A stretch of 64,000 nt of DNA, from assembly GCA_964529175.1 (NCBI GenBank), contig CAZGVO010000008.1:1-64000 (forward strand), given 5' to 3'. Shown in pieces: positions 17,425 to 25,474 of this stretch; position 1 is the stretch's first letter; the number at the start of each line of letters is the position of its first letter. This DNA is from JAAFJM01 sp964529175 (GTDB lineage: Bacteria > Bacteroidota > Bacteroidia > UKL13-3). The notes under the pieces are model-generated. The model saw only the letters and a program-made list of their open reading frames with translations. It was not told the origin of the DNA and searched no databases. Position numbers and translations under genes: made by a program.

Positions 17425-18492
17425 TTAATCAATAAAAGAATCAATATTCATAAATAAATCTTGACCATAATCTATGGCTTCTTCCACCTCTTGTTGAGTT
17501 AATTCTCTAATTTGTGTTTGATAATCTTTATATGAACAAATAAAAATTCCGCAATCTTCGTAAGATAGATTTTCCATTAGCGTACCTAGCAAATATGGGC
17601 TATGTGTAGCAATAAAAAATTGATTGGTTTCTGAATAAGCTATTTTGAACGCCAAATCTCTTATATAACCTGGATAAGAATGTGATTCAGGTTCTTCAAA
17701 AAGTAGAACTGAATTAGTATTCGATTCAATTGCTGCATAATGAAAAATTATTCTTTGAAGTGTATCAGCAGTTAGCGAATAATCGTACTGGTAAACTAAA
17801 TTTCCAACACGCTTTTGAAGTTCAAACTTTTGTTCTTTTAAATTCATTAAAAACTCCAAACCATATTCTAAAAATAACTCACTAACCTCTTCTCTAAGTG
17901 CTTTTTTAGAACTTAAAATATTCCAAATATTATCTCCGTTAGGAGTTGATAAAAATGGGTAAAAACCTTTATTATAATCGTTTATTGGTTTAAATTGATA
18001 TTTTCTGATGTTAGTTTCAATTGGTGTTAAACTATTGTCATTCAAATTAAAATTTTCGAAATCCTTGGTATATAAAACTGAAAATTTATCTATTATAATA
18101 GAAGACAACTGGTTTATTTGAAGTACTTCATCATTAATTTTATCAAGATTGATATTTTCAACTTTTGACTGTAAAAGGTCTCTAGAGTAACTAAAAAAAT
18201 TATAATAAGTTAAGTTTTTTTCATTTTTTCGAATCAATACAGATAATTTATCTGTATATACTTTTAAATCTATTGAATTGTCATTATCGTAAAAAAGTTC
18301 GAAAGCTCTATTAAATCTAACAACTTCCTTTAAATTACCATGAATTGATAATAAACTCAATGCCTCCAAAATATTACTTTTTCCAACATTTGGTTTTCCA
18401 ATAAAAATATTAACCTTTTTACAATCAAAACTCGCTTGCTTAATTGATTTAAAGTTTTCAATTTTTAAGTGATGGATATGATTTTCATTCAT
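17425..18492 (-). CDS. AAA (AAA15/21, OLD-like) ATPase of a two-gene cassette
   Basis: I choose the ATG at 18492 (MNENHIHHLKIENFKSIKQ), giving 355 residues. The open frame extends 13 codons further into the flanking repeat, but those residues are not family-like. The protein has an SMC/RecF-type ATPase start (LKIENFKSI), Walker A GKPNVGKS (32-39), an insert (about 60-250) with little recognisable content, the signature region YSLTADTLQRIIFHY, Walker B with LLFEEPESHSYPGY, and a final THSPYLL switch. Such ATPases in OLD, Gabija and PARIS systems gate a TOPRIM nuclease. Here that part is supplied by the next gene. A defence role is inferred. Confidence 0.75.
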   Translation of the reverse strand: MNENHIHHLKIENFKSIKQASFDCKKVNIFIGKPNVGKSNILEALSLLSIHGNLKEVVRFNRAFELFYDNDNSIDLKVYTDKLSVLIRKNEKNLTYYNFFSYSRDLLQSKVENINLDKINDEVLQINQLSSIIIDKFSVLYTKDFENFNLNDNSLTPIETNIRKYQFKPINDYNKGFYPFLSTPNGDNIWNILSSKKALREEVSELFLEYGLEFLMNLKEQKFELQKRVGNLVYQYDYSLTADTLQRIIFHYAAIESNTNSVLLFEEPESHSYPGYIRDLAFKIAYSETNQFFIATHSPYLLGTLMENLSYEDCGIFICSYKDYQTQIRELTQQEVEEAIDYGQDLFMNIDSFID

Positions 18493-18520
18493 ACATGCAA
18501 AATAAAGTAAAAAGCTGAAT

Positions 18521-18565
18521 TTATAAAACAAAAAAACACGAGCCGAAACTCGTGTTTTTTTATGG
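18521..18565. terminator. Bidirectional terminator, copy 2 of the flanking direct repeat
   Basis: This is the same hairpin as at 16888-16933 (CACGAG / CTCGTG with A and T arms), 45 bp long. It ends the MoxR gene, which stops at 18568 on the minus strand. Only 28 bp separate it from the start of the ATPase gene, so that gene's promoter must overlap or lie next to it. Confidence 0.8.
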
Positions 18566-18567
18566 AT

Positions 18568-20037
18568 TTAAATTTCGTCTTCGGCTCGGTTACCCATGTT
18601 GAACATGCTGCTCATTAAGTCTTTAAACTCAAAACCACTGCTTAGTTGGTGTTTGCTCAATTGGCTAAATTCCGATAGGCCATGAAGTACAAATTCCATC
18701 ATTAATAATTCATCTGCTTTGCTGCTTTTGCCTAAAGTAGTTTTTACTATTTCTTTTAAACCTTTCACTTTTTGCAATTCGCTTTCGTATAATTGGTTAG
18801 AAGCAGTTGATAAAATACTAATCATATCTCCATCGTTAAACCAATTAATAATCTCCGCATAAGGATTCGGTTTCTTCGATTTTTTTACTTTTTCAGGATT
18901 AGCAAATTGTTCGCTAAACAAGGTACGAATGGCTTTGCCAATTAAGTTTTGGGCTACGTTATTTGCACCTTCTAGTTCGCCTTCATACACCAATTCTACT
19001 TTACCTGTAATACTTGGCAACACTGCAAATAAATCTGCTATACGTAAATGTGTATTCTTTTCACCATTTAGTAGCATTCTGCGCTCAGCAGCACTGTATA
19101 GGTTTTCCATAGCACTAATGGTTAACCTAGCAGATACACCACTTTTTTGATCAACCAATTCGCTTTGACGGGCTTCCATAGCTATTTGTTCAATCAAATT
19201 ATTCAGTAACTCGTTTGATGTGATAGTTGCCCTTTGTTCAGGTTTAATGGCTGCTTCTTGTTGCGTAATGGTTTTAGATATTTCTAAAGTTTTTGGATAA
19301 TGTGTAAGTATTTGACTATCAATTCTATCTTTTAAAGGTGTAACAATGCTTCCGCGGTTGGTATAATCTTCTGGATTTGCTGTAAACACAAACTGCACAT
19401 CCAAAGGTAAACGCAATTTAAAACCACGTATTTGCATATCGCCTTCCTGCAAAATATTGAATAAAGACACTTGTATGCGGGCTTGCAAATCTGGCAATTC
19501 GTTAATCACAAAAATACAACGATGACTACGAGGTATCAATCCAAAATGGATTACACGCTCATCGTTATAATGCAACTTTAAAGTAGCTGCTTTTATTGGA
19601 TCTACATCGCCAATTAAATCGGCTACACTTACATCAGGTGTAGCTAACTTTTCGGTATATCTGTCGTTGCGATGAATCCAAGTTATAGGTGTTTTATCAC
19701 CTTTTTCTGCTATTAAATCAATTGCATAACGACTCAATGGTTCTAAAGGGTCATCGTTTATTTCTGAGCCTTCTACTACTGGAATGTATTCATCCAACAG
19801 GTTTAACATCAATCGAGCAATACGTGTTTTTGCCTGACCGCGTAAGCCTAATAGAATAATATTGTGTTGCGATAAAATGGCAGTTTGTAATTGTGGTAAT
19901 ACCGTTTCATCATAACCTTGAATACCTTCAAAAGGATTTTTTCCTCCCTTTAAAAATGCAATTAAGTTATCACGCATTTCTTGTTTTACACTTTTTGGTT
20001 TGTATCCGCTTGCTTTTAATTCTGCTATATTTTTCAT
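18568..20037 (-). CDS. MoxR-type AAA+ ATPase (magnesium-chelatase subunit I-like)
   Basis: This 489-residue protein has Walker A GLRGQAKTR (near residue 63), Walker B CIFVINELPDL, the arginine-finger region VTPLKDRIDSQI, and sensor FTANPEDYTNRG. It is longer than classical MoxR (about 330 residues) because of a C-terminal extension with MFNMGNRAEDEI at the end. MoxR ATPases work with VWA-domain proteins as chaperone-like machines for cofactor insertion or complex assembly. The matching VWA gene lies upstream at 21755-22852, separated by a GH16 gene. All three are on the same strand with gaps of 33-58 bp, so they are probably one transcript. Confidence 0.82.
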   Translation of the reverse strand: MKNIAELKASGYKPKSVKQEMRDNLIAFLKGGKNPFEGIQGYDETVLPQLQTAILSQHNIILLGLRGQAKTRIARLMLNLLDEYIPVVEGSEINDDPLEPLSRYAIDLIAEKGDKTPITWIHRNDRYTEKLATPDVSVADLIGDVDPIKAATLKLHYNDERVIHFGLIPRSHRCIFVINELPDLQARIQVSLFNILQEGDMQIRGFKLRLPLDVQFVFTANPEDYTNRGSIVTPLKDRIDSQILTHYPKTLEISKTITQQEAAIKPEQRATITSNELLNNLIEQIAMEARQSELVDQKSGVSARLTISAMENLYSAAERRMLLNGEKNTHLRIADLFAVLPSITGKVELVYEGELEGANNVAQNLIGKAIRTLFSEQFANPEKVKKSKKPNPYAEIINWFNDGDMISILSTASNQLYESELQKVKGLKEIVKTTLGKSSKADELLMMEFVLHGLSEFSQLSKHQLSSGFEFKDLMSSMFNMGNRAEDEI

Positions 20038-20095
20038 TTTTATTTTTAGCTTCTAGCTACTTTATTTTTTTAGCTATTGTTGTATATTCTCTAAA

Positions 20096-21721
20096 TTAGT
20101 TTTTGATAAATTTAAATTGATAGTTTTTTTGATTTAAAGTAAATGTAGTGAAGTAAACTCCTTGTTTTAAATGGGTTAAATTGTTTAGTTGTAAATTGTT
20201 TCCATTTACTTGTACTTCTTTTGTATAAACCGTTTCGCCTAAAATATTGCTTATTTTCAAGGTTGTGTTTTCCTTATAATTACCTAATAAATCAATGTTT
20301 AATTCGTTGTTTACTGGGTTTGGAAAAAAGTTGATTTGAACATTATTATTTATAGTTGGTAACGCTGTTGTTTTTTCTTGGTATATTCTTATGTAATCAA
20401 TATACATGGCACTTTGGGTAAAACTAGCAGCTATATTTGGTTGGATGGCAATGTTTAAAATTAAATATTGCGCAGCATTAAATGGCCAAGTTGAGTTGTT
20501 AAATACCGAAGGTTTATAAGTATAATGTGTTATTCCGTCAACGGCAAAATCCATTTTATCAGGTCCCCATTCCAATGAATAAACATGAAATGCTGTAGAA
20601 GCAGTCGAAATTACTCTTCCACCTTTGTTTACTGTATTTCCAAAACTAGAGGGGGTGTGCATGGCACTTTGAACAAAATTTTGATTATCGCCCCAATGTT
20701 CCATAATATCTATTTCGCCACAAGCGGGCCAATTTTGGGTTCCAAATCCTTTATTATCCCAATATGCACCTGGTTCATTTATATTTTTTCCAAGCATCCA
20801 AATGGCAGGCCATGTTCCTACTCCAGTTGGTAATTTTGCTTTTATCTCTACTCTTCCGTATGTAAATGCGAATTTTGAATTTAACCTAGCAGAGGTGTAT
20901 GATTTGGTTTGGCCTTGGTCTGTAAAATTTTCTTTTTTGGCCACAATTTTTAAGTTCCCATCTTCCACAAATGAGTTTGATAATTGATTGGTATAGTGTT
21001 GAATTTCTCCGTTATACCAACTATCGCCATTGGGTAATTTTGTTTGCTTGAACCATTTACTTGAGTCAATATCTCCATTATTATTAAACTCATCAAACCA
21101 AACCAAAGTATTGTATTTACTTGGCTTAATAGAATCGTTGGAATAAAAATAAAAATCATCAATGTATGCAATAACTTGGTTGGTGTTATTTTCACCATTT
21201 ACTTGCAGTAATACGCGGTTAAAATCCTGTCTTTTAGTTGGAGGCAATGAATTTGGATTTAAATTAATATAAGTATCTTTAGCAAAATTAAAGCTTATTA
21301 CTTGCCAACTATCCAATACAAGTGGTTTAATAATTTCACACTGAGTTGACCAAGGTTCAGGTAAGTTTCCATCTTGTAATTTTAACGAAATTTGGTTATT
21401 ACTACTTCCTGTTATTGAACTTGATGGAACATAGATTAATAAAGTGAAAGTACTAGAATCCAATAAGTTTAAGTTTTTGGCAACGTCAAATCTTATATTT
21501 GCGTATTGACCACCGTTATCATTGTATTCCAACACTTTATTGCTATTGTTCAACCCACCCTTAAATGGATTATTGAAGCTTGTGTTTAAACCACAGTTAT
21601 CGCCAAACCAAGTGGTAATGTTTCCATTTCCTTCAAAATTGTCTTGAATAGTTTGTGCATTTGTTTTGAAAGCAGAAACTCCTAAAATGAGGAATAAAAT
21701 GAAAGAAATTTTTTTGTACAT
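20096..21721 (-). CDS. Secreted GH16 beta-glucanase with T9SS sorting domain
   Basis: This 541-residue protein has a signal peptide (about 1-22). Residues about 25-195 form a carbohydrate-binding-type beta-sandwich ending in IAYIDDFYFYS. The catalytic GH16 domain (about 205-455) starts at LVWFDEFNNNGDID and has the active-site motif GEIDIMEHW with nucleophile E336, D338 and acid/base E341. GH16 enzymes of this type (laminarinase-like) cut beta-1,3 or mixed beta-glucans. The last 75 residues (FFPNPVNNELNIDL... GVYFTTF) are a type-A T9SS sorting domain, so it is exported and attached to the surface or released. It is inserted between the MoxR and VWA genes. Confidence 0.9.
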   Translation of the reverse strand: MYKKISFILFLILGVSAFKTNAQTIQDNFEGNGNITTWFGDNCGLNTSFNNPFKGGLNNSNKVLEYNDNGGQYANIRFDVAKNLNLLDSSTFTLLIYVPSSSITGSSNNQISLKLQDGNLPEPWSTQCEIIKPLVLDSWQVISFNFAKDTYINLNPNSLPPTKRQDFNRVLLQVNGENNTNQVIAYIDDFYFYSNDSIKPSKYNTLVWFDEFNNNGDIDSSKWFKQTKLPNGDSWYNGEIQHYTNQLSNSFVEDGNLKIVAKKENFTDQGQTKSYTSARLNSKFAFTYGRVEIKAKLPTGVGTWPAIWMLGKNINEPGAYWDNKGFGTQNWPACGEIDIMEHWGDNQNFVQSAMHTPSSFGNTVNKGGRVISTASTAFHVYSLEWGPDKMDFAVDGITHYTYKPSVFNNSTWPFNAAQYLILNIAIQPNIAASFTQSAMYIDYIRIYQEKTTALPTINNNVQINFFPNPVNNELNIDLLGNYKENTTLKISNILGETVYTKEVQVNGNNLQLNNLTHLKQGVYFTTFTLNQKNYQFKFIKN

Positions 21722-21754
21722 CTTTGATTAATTTAAATATAAAATAATAATTAA

Positions 21755-22852
21755 CTATTTAACCACTTTCCTGCGGCCACGTTCAAAGTCTTCGAACACA
21801 AAATCGCCTAAGCCATTGAGTCCGCTGTAGTAGGCTTTGCCATTGTTTACTTGAGTAAATTCGCGCACAAATTGTTGTAAATAAGGGTCACTTGCAATCA
21901 TAAAAGTAGTAATTGGAATATTAACTCTTCTTGCTTGTGCTGCCATGGTAAGGGTTTTATTGATTACTTTTCTGTCTAATCCAAAGCTGTTTTGATAATA
22001 GCCATTACCTTCTTTTAAACAAGTCGGTTTGCCATCAGTAATCATAAATATTTGTTTATTAGCATTTTTACGTCTGCGTAAAATATCCATTGCTAACTCT
22101 AAACCCGCGTAAGTATTGGTATGAAATGGCCCAACTTGTAAATAAGGTAAATCCTTGATTTCAATTGGCCATGCATCGTTTCCAAAAACTATAATATCTA
22201 AAGTATCTTTTGGGTATTTAGTTTTAATCAATTCTGCTAAAGCCATGGCTACTTTTTTAGCAGGTGTTATACGGTCTTCACCATACAAAATCATACTATG
22301 GCTTATGTCAATCATTAATACTGTAGAGGTTTGCGTTTTAAAATCACGCTCCCTAATTTCTAAATCGTCTTCGGTTAAACTAAATGTTTCAATGCCATGA
22401 TTTACTTGGGCATTGTGCAAACTAGCTGTAATGTCAATTTGGTCAATGGAATCGCCAAAGTTAAACTTGCGGGTATCGCTATTGGCCTCATCGCCTTGGC
22501 CTGTAAATTTGGTTTTATGGTTTCCTCTTCCTCCTTTTTTTAATTTACCAAAAACTTCTTCTAAACTCTTTTTCCTGATAGTTTGGTTGGTTTTACTAGT
22601 TGGGTCAAGCGTTCCTTCGGCAGGATTATCTTTTATATAACCTTTATCCTTAAGGTCTTGAATAAAATTACCCATTCCATATTCGTTATTGGTAAAATGA
22701 TGTTCTCTGTCTACCTCATTCATCCATTCAAGCGTTTCAGCTACATCGCCATTGGTATATTGCATCATTTGTAAAAATAAATTGAGCAATTGGTCGAATA
22801 TGGAACCTTGGTTTTGGTTAGGAATATATTTTGAAAATAAATGACCTTTCAT
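21755..22852 (-). CDS. VWA-domain protein, partner of MoxR ATPase
   Basis: This 365-residue cytoplasmic protein has a metal-ion-dependent adhesion site: D182-I-S184-H-S186 (MIDISHSM), T245 or T247 in FHTNTYAGL, and D273 in MITDGKPT. The N-terminal 170 residues are helical and charged (LEWMNEVDREHHF). VWA proteins of this layout pair with MoxR/RavA-type ATPases to load or remodel client proteins. The MoxR gene lies about 1.7 kb downstream in the same orientation, with a GH16 gene between. It diverges from the endonuclease/exonuclease/phosphatase gene across a 106-bp promoter region. Confidence 0.8.
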   Translation of the reverse strand: MKGHLFSKYIPNQNQGSIFDQLLNLFLQMMQYTNGDVAETLEWMNEVDREHHFTNNEYGMGNFIQDLKDKGYIKDNPAEGTLDPTSKTNQTIRKKSLEEVFGKLKKGGRGNHKTKFTGQGDEANSDTRKFNFGDSIDQIDITASLHNAQVNHGIETFSLTEDDLEIRERDFKTQTSTVLMIDISHSMILYGEDRITPAKKVAMALAELIKTKYPKDTLDIIVFGNDAWPIEIKDLPYLQVGPFHTNTYAGLELAMDILRRRKNANKQIFMITDGKPTCLKEGNGYYQNSFGLDRKVINKTLTMAAQARRVNIPITTFMIASDPYLQQFVREFTQVNNGKAYYSGLNGLGDFVFEDFERGRRKVVK

Positions 22853-22958
22853 ATTATTGATAACAATGTTAATTGATTTTGTTGTGTGAACTTAATAATT
22901 TTTTTTAGGTAAAAAAATATTTCTTGTTTTATGCTGTTTAGCACCATAAAATTGCTTC

Positions 22959-23975
22959 ATGAAAAAATGTATCATTTCGGCCTTAACTGTATTTGCTTTA
23001 AGCAGTGTTTTTGGGCAACAAAAGGCGTGCGTAGCTTTTTATAATCAAGAAAATTTATTCGATACTATCGATAATCCACGAAAAAACGATGAAGAATTTT
23101 TGCCTAATGGCAAATACAAATGGAATACAGAGCGTTATTTAGCAAAATTAAATCAAATGGCTAAAGTAATAGCCAGTATGAATAATGGCGCAGGTGCTGA
23201 TTTTTTAGGAATGTGTGAGGTAGAAAGCATTGAAGCTTTAACCGATTTAACTAAAAATAAGCAATTGCAAAAAATGGCTTATAAAACTGTATTTTTTGAA
23301 GGGGAAGATGAGCGCGGAATTGATAATGCATTTATTTACAAAAGTAGTTTGGTAAAAGAAGCCAAAGGACGCACAGTTGTTATTAATAGCGAAGGAATTG
23401 GTGGTGACCATACTAGGAATATTTTGGTAGCTGAAATTACTTTAAAAAATAACGAAAAGGTGTATTTTATTGTAAACCATTGGCCTAGCAGACGTGAAGG
23501 AGAAAAAGAAAGTGAATTTAAGCGCATTTTTGTAGCTAGCGAAGTACGCAAGGTTTGTGATGAAATTTATGCTAAAAACGCCAAAGCTAATATTATAGTG
23601 ATGGGCGATTTAAACGATGAACCAACTAATATGTCGGTTATTGGAACTTTAGGAGCTACTGGAGCTGCTAGCAAAACCAAAGATAGAATGTTATTCAATA
23701 CCATGAAAGAACTATCAGATGAAGGGCAAGGCTCACACAAATTTAAAAGTGAATGGAGTATGCTTGATCAAATTATTATCAGTGCTAATTTACTGAATGT
23801 TAAATCGAAAGTTAAATTTGTAACAGGTTCAGCACAAGTTTATAAACAAGATTTTATGTTAGAAACTGACGAAAAATACAAAGGGAATCCACTTAGAACT
23901 TTTGTAGGAAACAAATACCTTGGTGGCTTCAGCGATCATTTACCGGTTATGATTTTTTTAGAGATTGGTAAGTAG
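22959..23975 (+). CDS. Secreted endonuclease/exonuclease/phosphatase family protein
   Basis: This 338-residue protein has a signal peptide (cut near residue 19, VFG-QQ). The DNase I-like fold is shown by FYNQENLFDT at the start, CEVES near residue 87, then HTRNILVAEI, VNHWPSRREGE, VMGDLNDEPT and the final GGFSDHLPV with catalytic histidine. These supply the metal-binding and catalytic residues of the family. Secreted Bacteroidota members are likely nucleases or phosphodiesterases, but the substrate is not predictable. A hairpin with AACATAGGG arms (23986-24008) follows the stop and may end transcription. Confidence 0.82.
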   Translation: MKKCIISALTVFALSSVFGQQKACVAFYNQENLFDTIDNPRKNDEEFLPNGKYKWNTERYLAKLNQMAKVIASMNNGAGADFLGMCEVESIEALTDLTKNKQLQKMAYKTVFFEGEDERGIDNAFIYKSSLVKEAKGRTVVINSEGIGGDHTRNILVAEITLKNNEKVYFIVNHWPSRREGEKESEFKRIFVASEVRKVCDEIYAKNAKANIIVMGDLNDEPTNMSVIGTLGATGAASKTKDRMLFNTMKELSDEGQGSHKFKSEWSMLDQIIISANLLNVKSKVKFVTGSAQVYKQDFMLETDEKYKGNPLRTFVGNKYLGGFSDHLPVMIFLEIGK

Positions 23976-23985
23976 TTGTTGGTTG

Positions 23986-24031
23986 AACATAGGGCTTCAC
24001 CCTATGTTTTTCTGTAACGCCCTTTCAGGGC
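23986..24031 (+). terminator. Terminator hairpin followed by a REP half
   Basis: AACATAGGG (23986-23994) and CCCTATGTT (24000-24008) form a stem followed by a T run, directly after the previous gene. A second short hairpin GCCCtttcaGGGC follows at 24019-24031. It is the inverse of the GCCC-TGAAA-GGGC hairpin a few bases later. Confidence 0.55.
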
Positions 24032-24041
24032 TTAACAAATA

Positions 24042-24086
24042 GCCCTGAAAGGGCAATATATTTAAGCGATGGGTAAGACCCATTGC
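24042..24086. repeat. REP double hairpin, left of the RAYT gene
   Basis: Two hairpins lie 11 bp apart: GCCC-tgaaa-GGGC at 24042-24054 and GCGATGGGT...ACCCATTGC at 24066-24086. The same double unit, with the same 11-bp A/T-rich spacing and orientation, occurs on the other side of the transposase gene at 24589-24634. The ATG at 24069 lies inside this unit and is not a gene start. Confidence 0.8.
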
Positions 24087-24110
24087 AAAGAAAATTATAT
24101 TTCAAATTAT

Positions 24111-24563
24111 ATGGGACAATCATTAGTAAAAAATTACCTGCATATAGTTTTTAGCACCAAATTACGACAACCATTAATAACAGAGAATATTGAAAATGAA
24201 CTGTTTGCTTATTTAGGGGGAATTTGTAATAAGTTAGAATGTAAGCCAATTAAAGTAGGTGGTTATTTAGACCATGTGCATGTTTTGTGTAATTTATCAA
24301 AGAAAATTGCATTAGCGAAATTTATGGAATTGTTAAAAGCTAATTCTTCAAAGTGGATAAAAACAAAAGGTACTGAGTTTGCAAATTTTTATTGGCAAGA
24401 TGGTTATGGGGCTTTTTCTGTAAGTGAAAAGGATTTACCAGCCGTTATTAATTATATAACTAATCAAAAAGAGCATCATAAAAATAAAGACTTTAAAGAT
24501 GAGTTTCGTTCGATATTGAAAAAGTATAATGTTGAATACGATGAAAGTTATGTTTGGGAATAA
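24111..24563 (+). CDS. REP-associated tyrosine transposase (RAYT, IS200-like Y1)
   Basis: From the ATG at 24111 (MGQSLVKNYLHIVFSTK) the protein has 150 residues, normal for the family. It carries the HUH motif DHVHVL and the catalytic tyrosine region AVINYITNQKEHH, as in IS200/IS605 and RAYT single-strand transposases. FYWQDGYGAFSVS is a family signature. RAYTs mobilise REP palindromes by nicking single-stranded DNA. Here the gene is bracketed by two direct copies of a double-hairpin unit, the classical RAYT/REP arrangement. All key residues are present, so it may be functional. Confidence 0.88.
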   Translation: MGQSLVKNYLHIVFSTKLRQPLITENIENELFAYLGGICNKLECKPIKVGGYLDHVHVLCNLSKKIALAKFMELLKANSSKWIKTKGTEFANFYWQDGYGAFSVSEKDLPAVINYITNQKEHHKNKDFKDEFRSILKKYNVEYDESYVWE

Positions 24564-24588
24564 AATTCAATATTTTTAATGTCAGCAA

Positions 24589-24634
24589 GCCCCAAAGGGG
24601 CGAAATATACTAGCGATGGGTGCAACCCATCGCT
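24589..24634. repeat. REP double hairpin, right of the RAYT gene
   Basis: GCCCC-aaa-GGGGC at 24589-24601 and AGCGATGGGT...ACCCATCGCT at 24612-24634 are separated by an A/T-rich spacer. It matches the left unit at 24042-24086 in layout and much of its sequence. Compensating changes keep the stems paired. Confidence 0.8.
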
Positions 24635-24668
24635 ACAGAAATAAGGACTAACAATAATTAAATAACCA

Positions 24669-25364
24669 ATGAACCAAACACCAGAATTATACACCACCAA
24701 CGATGGTTCTCATACTTTGTATTTACCGCATTTAGATGAAACATATCATTCGCGGAATGGAGCTATTGAAGAAAGTTTGTATGTTTTTATTGATAAAGGT
24801 CTAAATACTTTTTTATCGCAAAATATCGAAATAAAAACCATTCAAGTATTTGAAGTTGGTTTTGGTACAGGTTTAAATGCCATACTTACTTTTATGGCAT
24901 CTCAAAAGTTAAACATAAACGTGGTTTACCATAGTATTGAGGCTTTTCCATTATCGGTTGAAATCATTAATCAATTAAACTATATCGCTGGATTAACTGA
25001 ACAAGAGCAAACTATTTTTAAACAAATGCATTTGGCGGAATGGAATAAACCCATTGTTATCAATAATCAATTTACTTTGGTAAAATACCATGATAAATTA
25101 GAAAGTTTTGATAACAATAGCTTGCTCAATAATATTCATGTGATTTATATGGATGCGTTTGCGCCCAATAAACAAGCTGAATTATGGGAAATTGCTATTT
25201 TTGAAAAGCTTTATCAAACATTGGCTACCAATGGAATTTTAGTAACTTATACTTCTAAAGGCGATGTAAAACGAGCCATGCAACAAGTAGGCTTAACAGT
25301 TGAAAAATTAGATGGCCCACCCAGAAAAAGGCATATGCTACGCGGAGTAAAAGTTGATAGCTAA
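24669..25364 (+). CDS. mnmD: tRNA (5-methylaminomethyl-2-thiouridine) methyltransferase MnmD
   Basis: This 231-residue protein corresponds to the methyltransferase half of MnmC (DUF752). It has the SAM-binding motif VGFGTGLNAILTF, the family motif VIYMDAFAPNKQAELW, and the C-terminal LDGPPRKRHMLRG. It adds the last methyl group in mnm5s2U at the wobble position of certain tRNAs. In E. coli the enzyme is fused to an FAD oxidoreductase. Here the next gene downstream encodes a separate FAD oxidoreductase, which fits a split MnmC arrangement. It has no recognisable strong promoter and follows the REP unit. Confidence 0.88.
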   Translation: MNQTPELYTTNDGSHTLYLPHLDETYHSRNGAIEESLYVFIDKGLNTFLSQNIEIKTIQVFEVGFGTGLNAILTFMASQKLNINVVYHSIEAFPLSVEIINQLNYIAGLTEQEQTIFKQMHLAEWNKPIVINNQFTLVKYHDKLESFDNNSLLNNIHVIYMDAFAPNKQAELWEIAIFEKLYQTLATNGILVTYTSKGDVKRAMQQVGLTVEKLDGPPRKRHMLRGVKVDS

Positions 25365-25474
25365 TAGCCGATTGACCATAGTAAATAATGTAGTTTAACA
25401 TGTTTGTTACTGTTTTTTACCGTGTTATGCTATTAAATCAATAAATCACGAAATCAAAAAATCAACAAGTAAAT

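Noticed and set aside
18493..18531. N-terminal extension of the AAA ATPase starting at 18531
   Set aside because: The extra 13 residues run into the flanking terminator repeat. The ATPase fold starts naturally at MNENHIHHLKIENFKS.
24069..24110. Upstream ATG that would extend the RAYT protein by 14 residues
   Set aside because: It lies inside the left REP hairpin. The family start MGQSLVKNYLHIVFSTK is at 24111.
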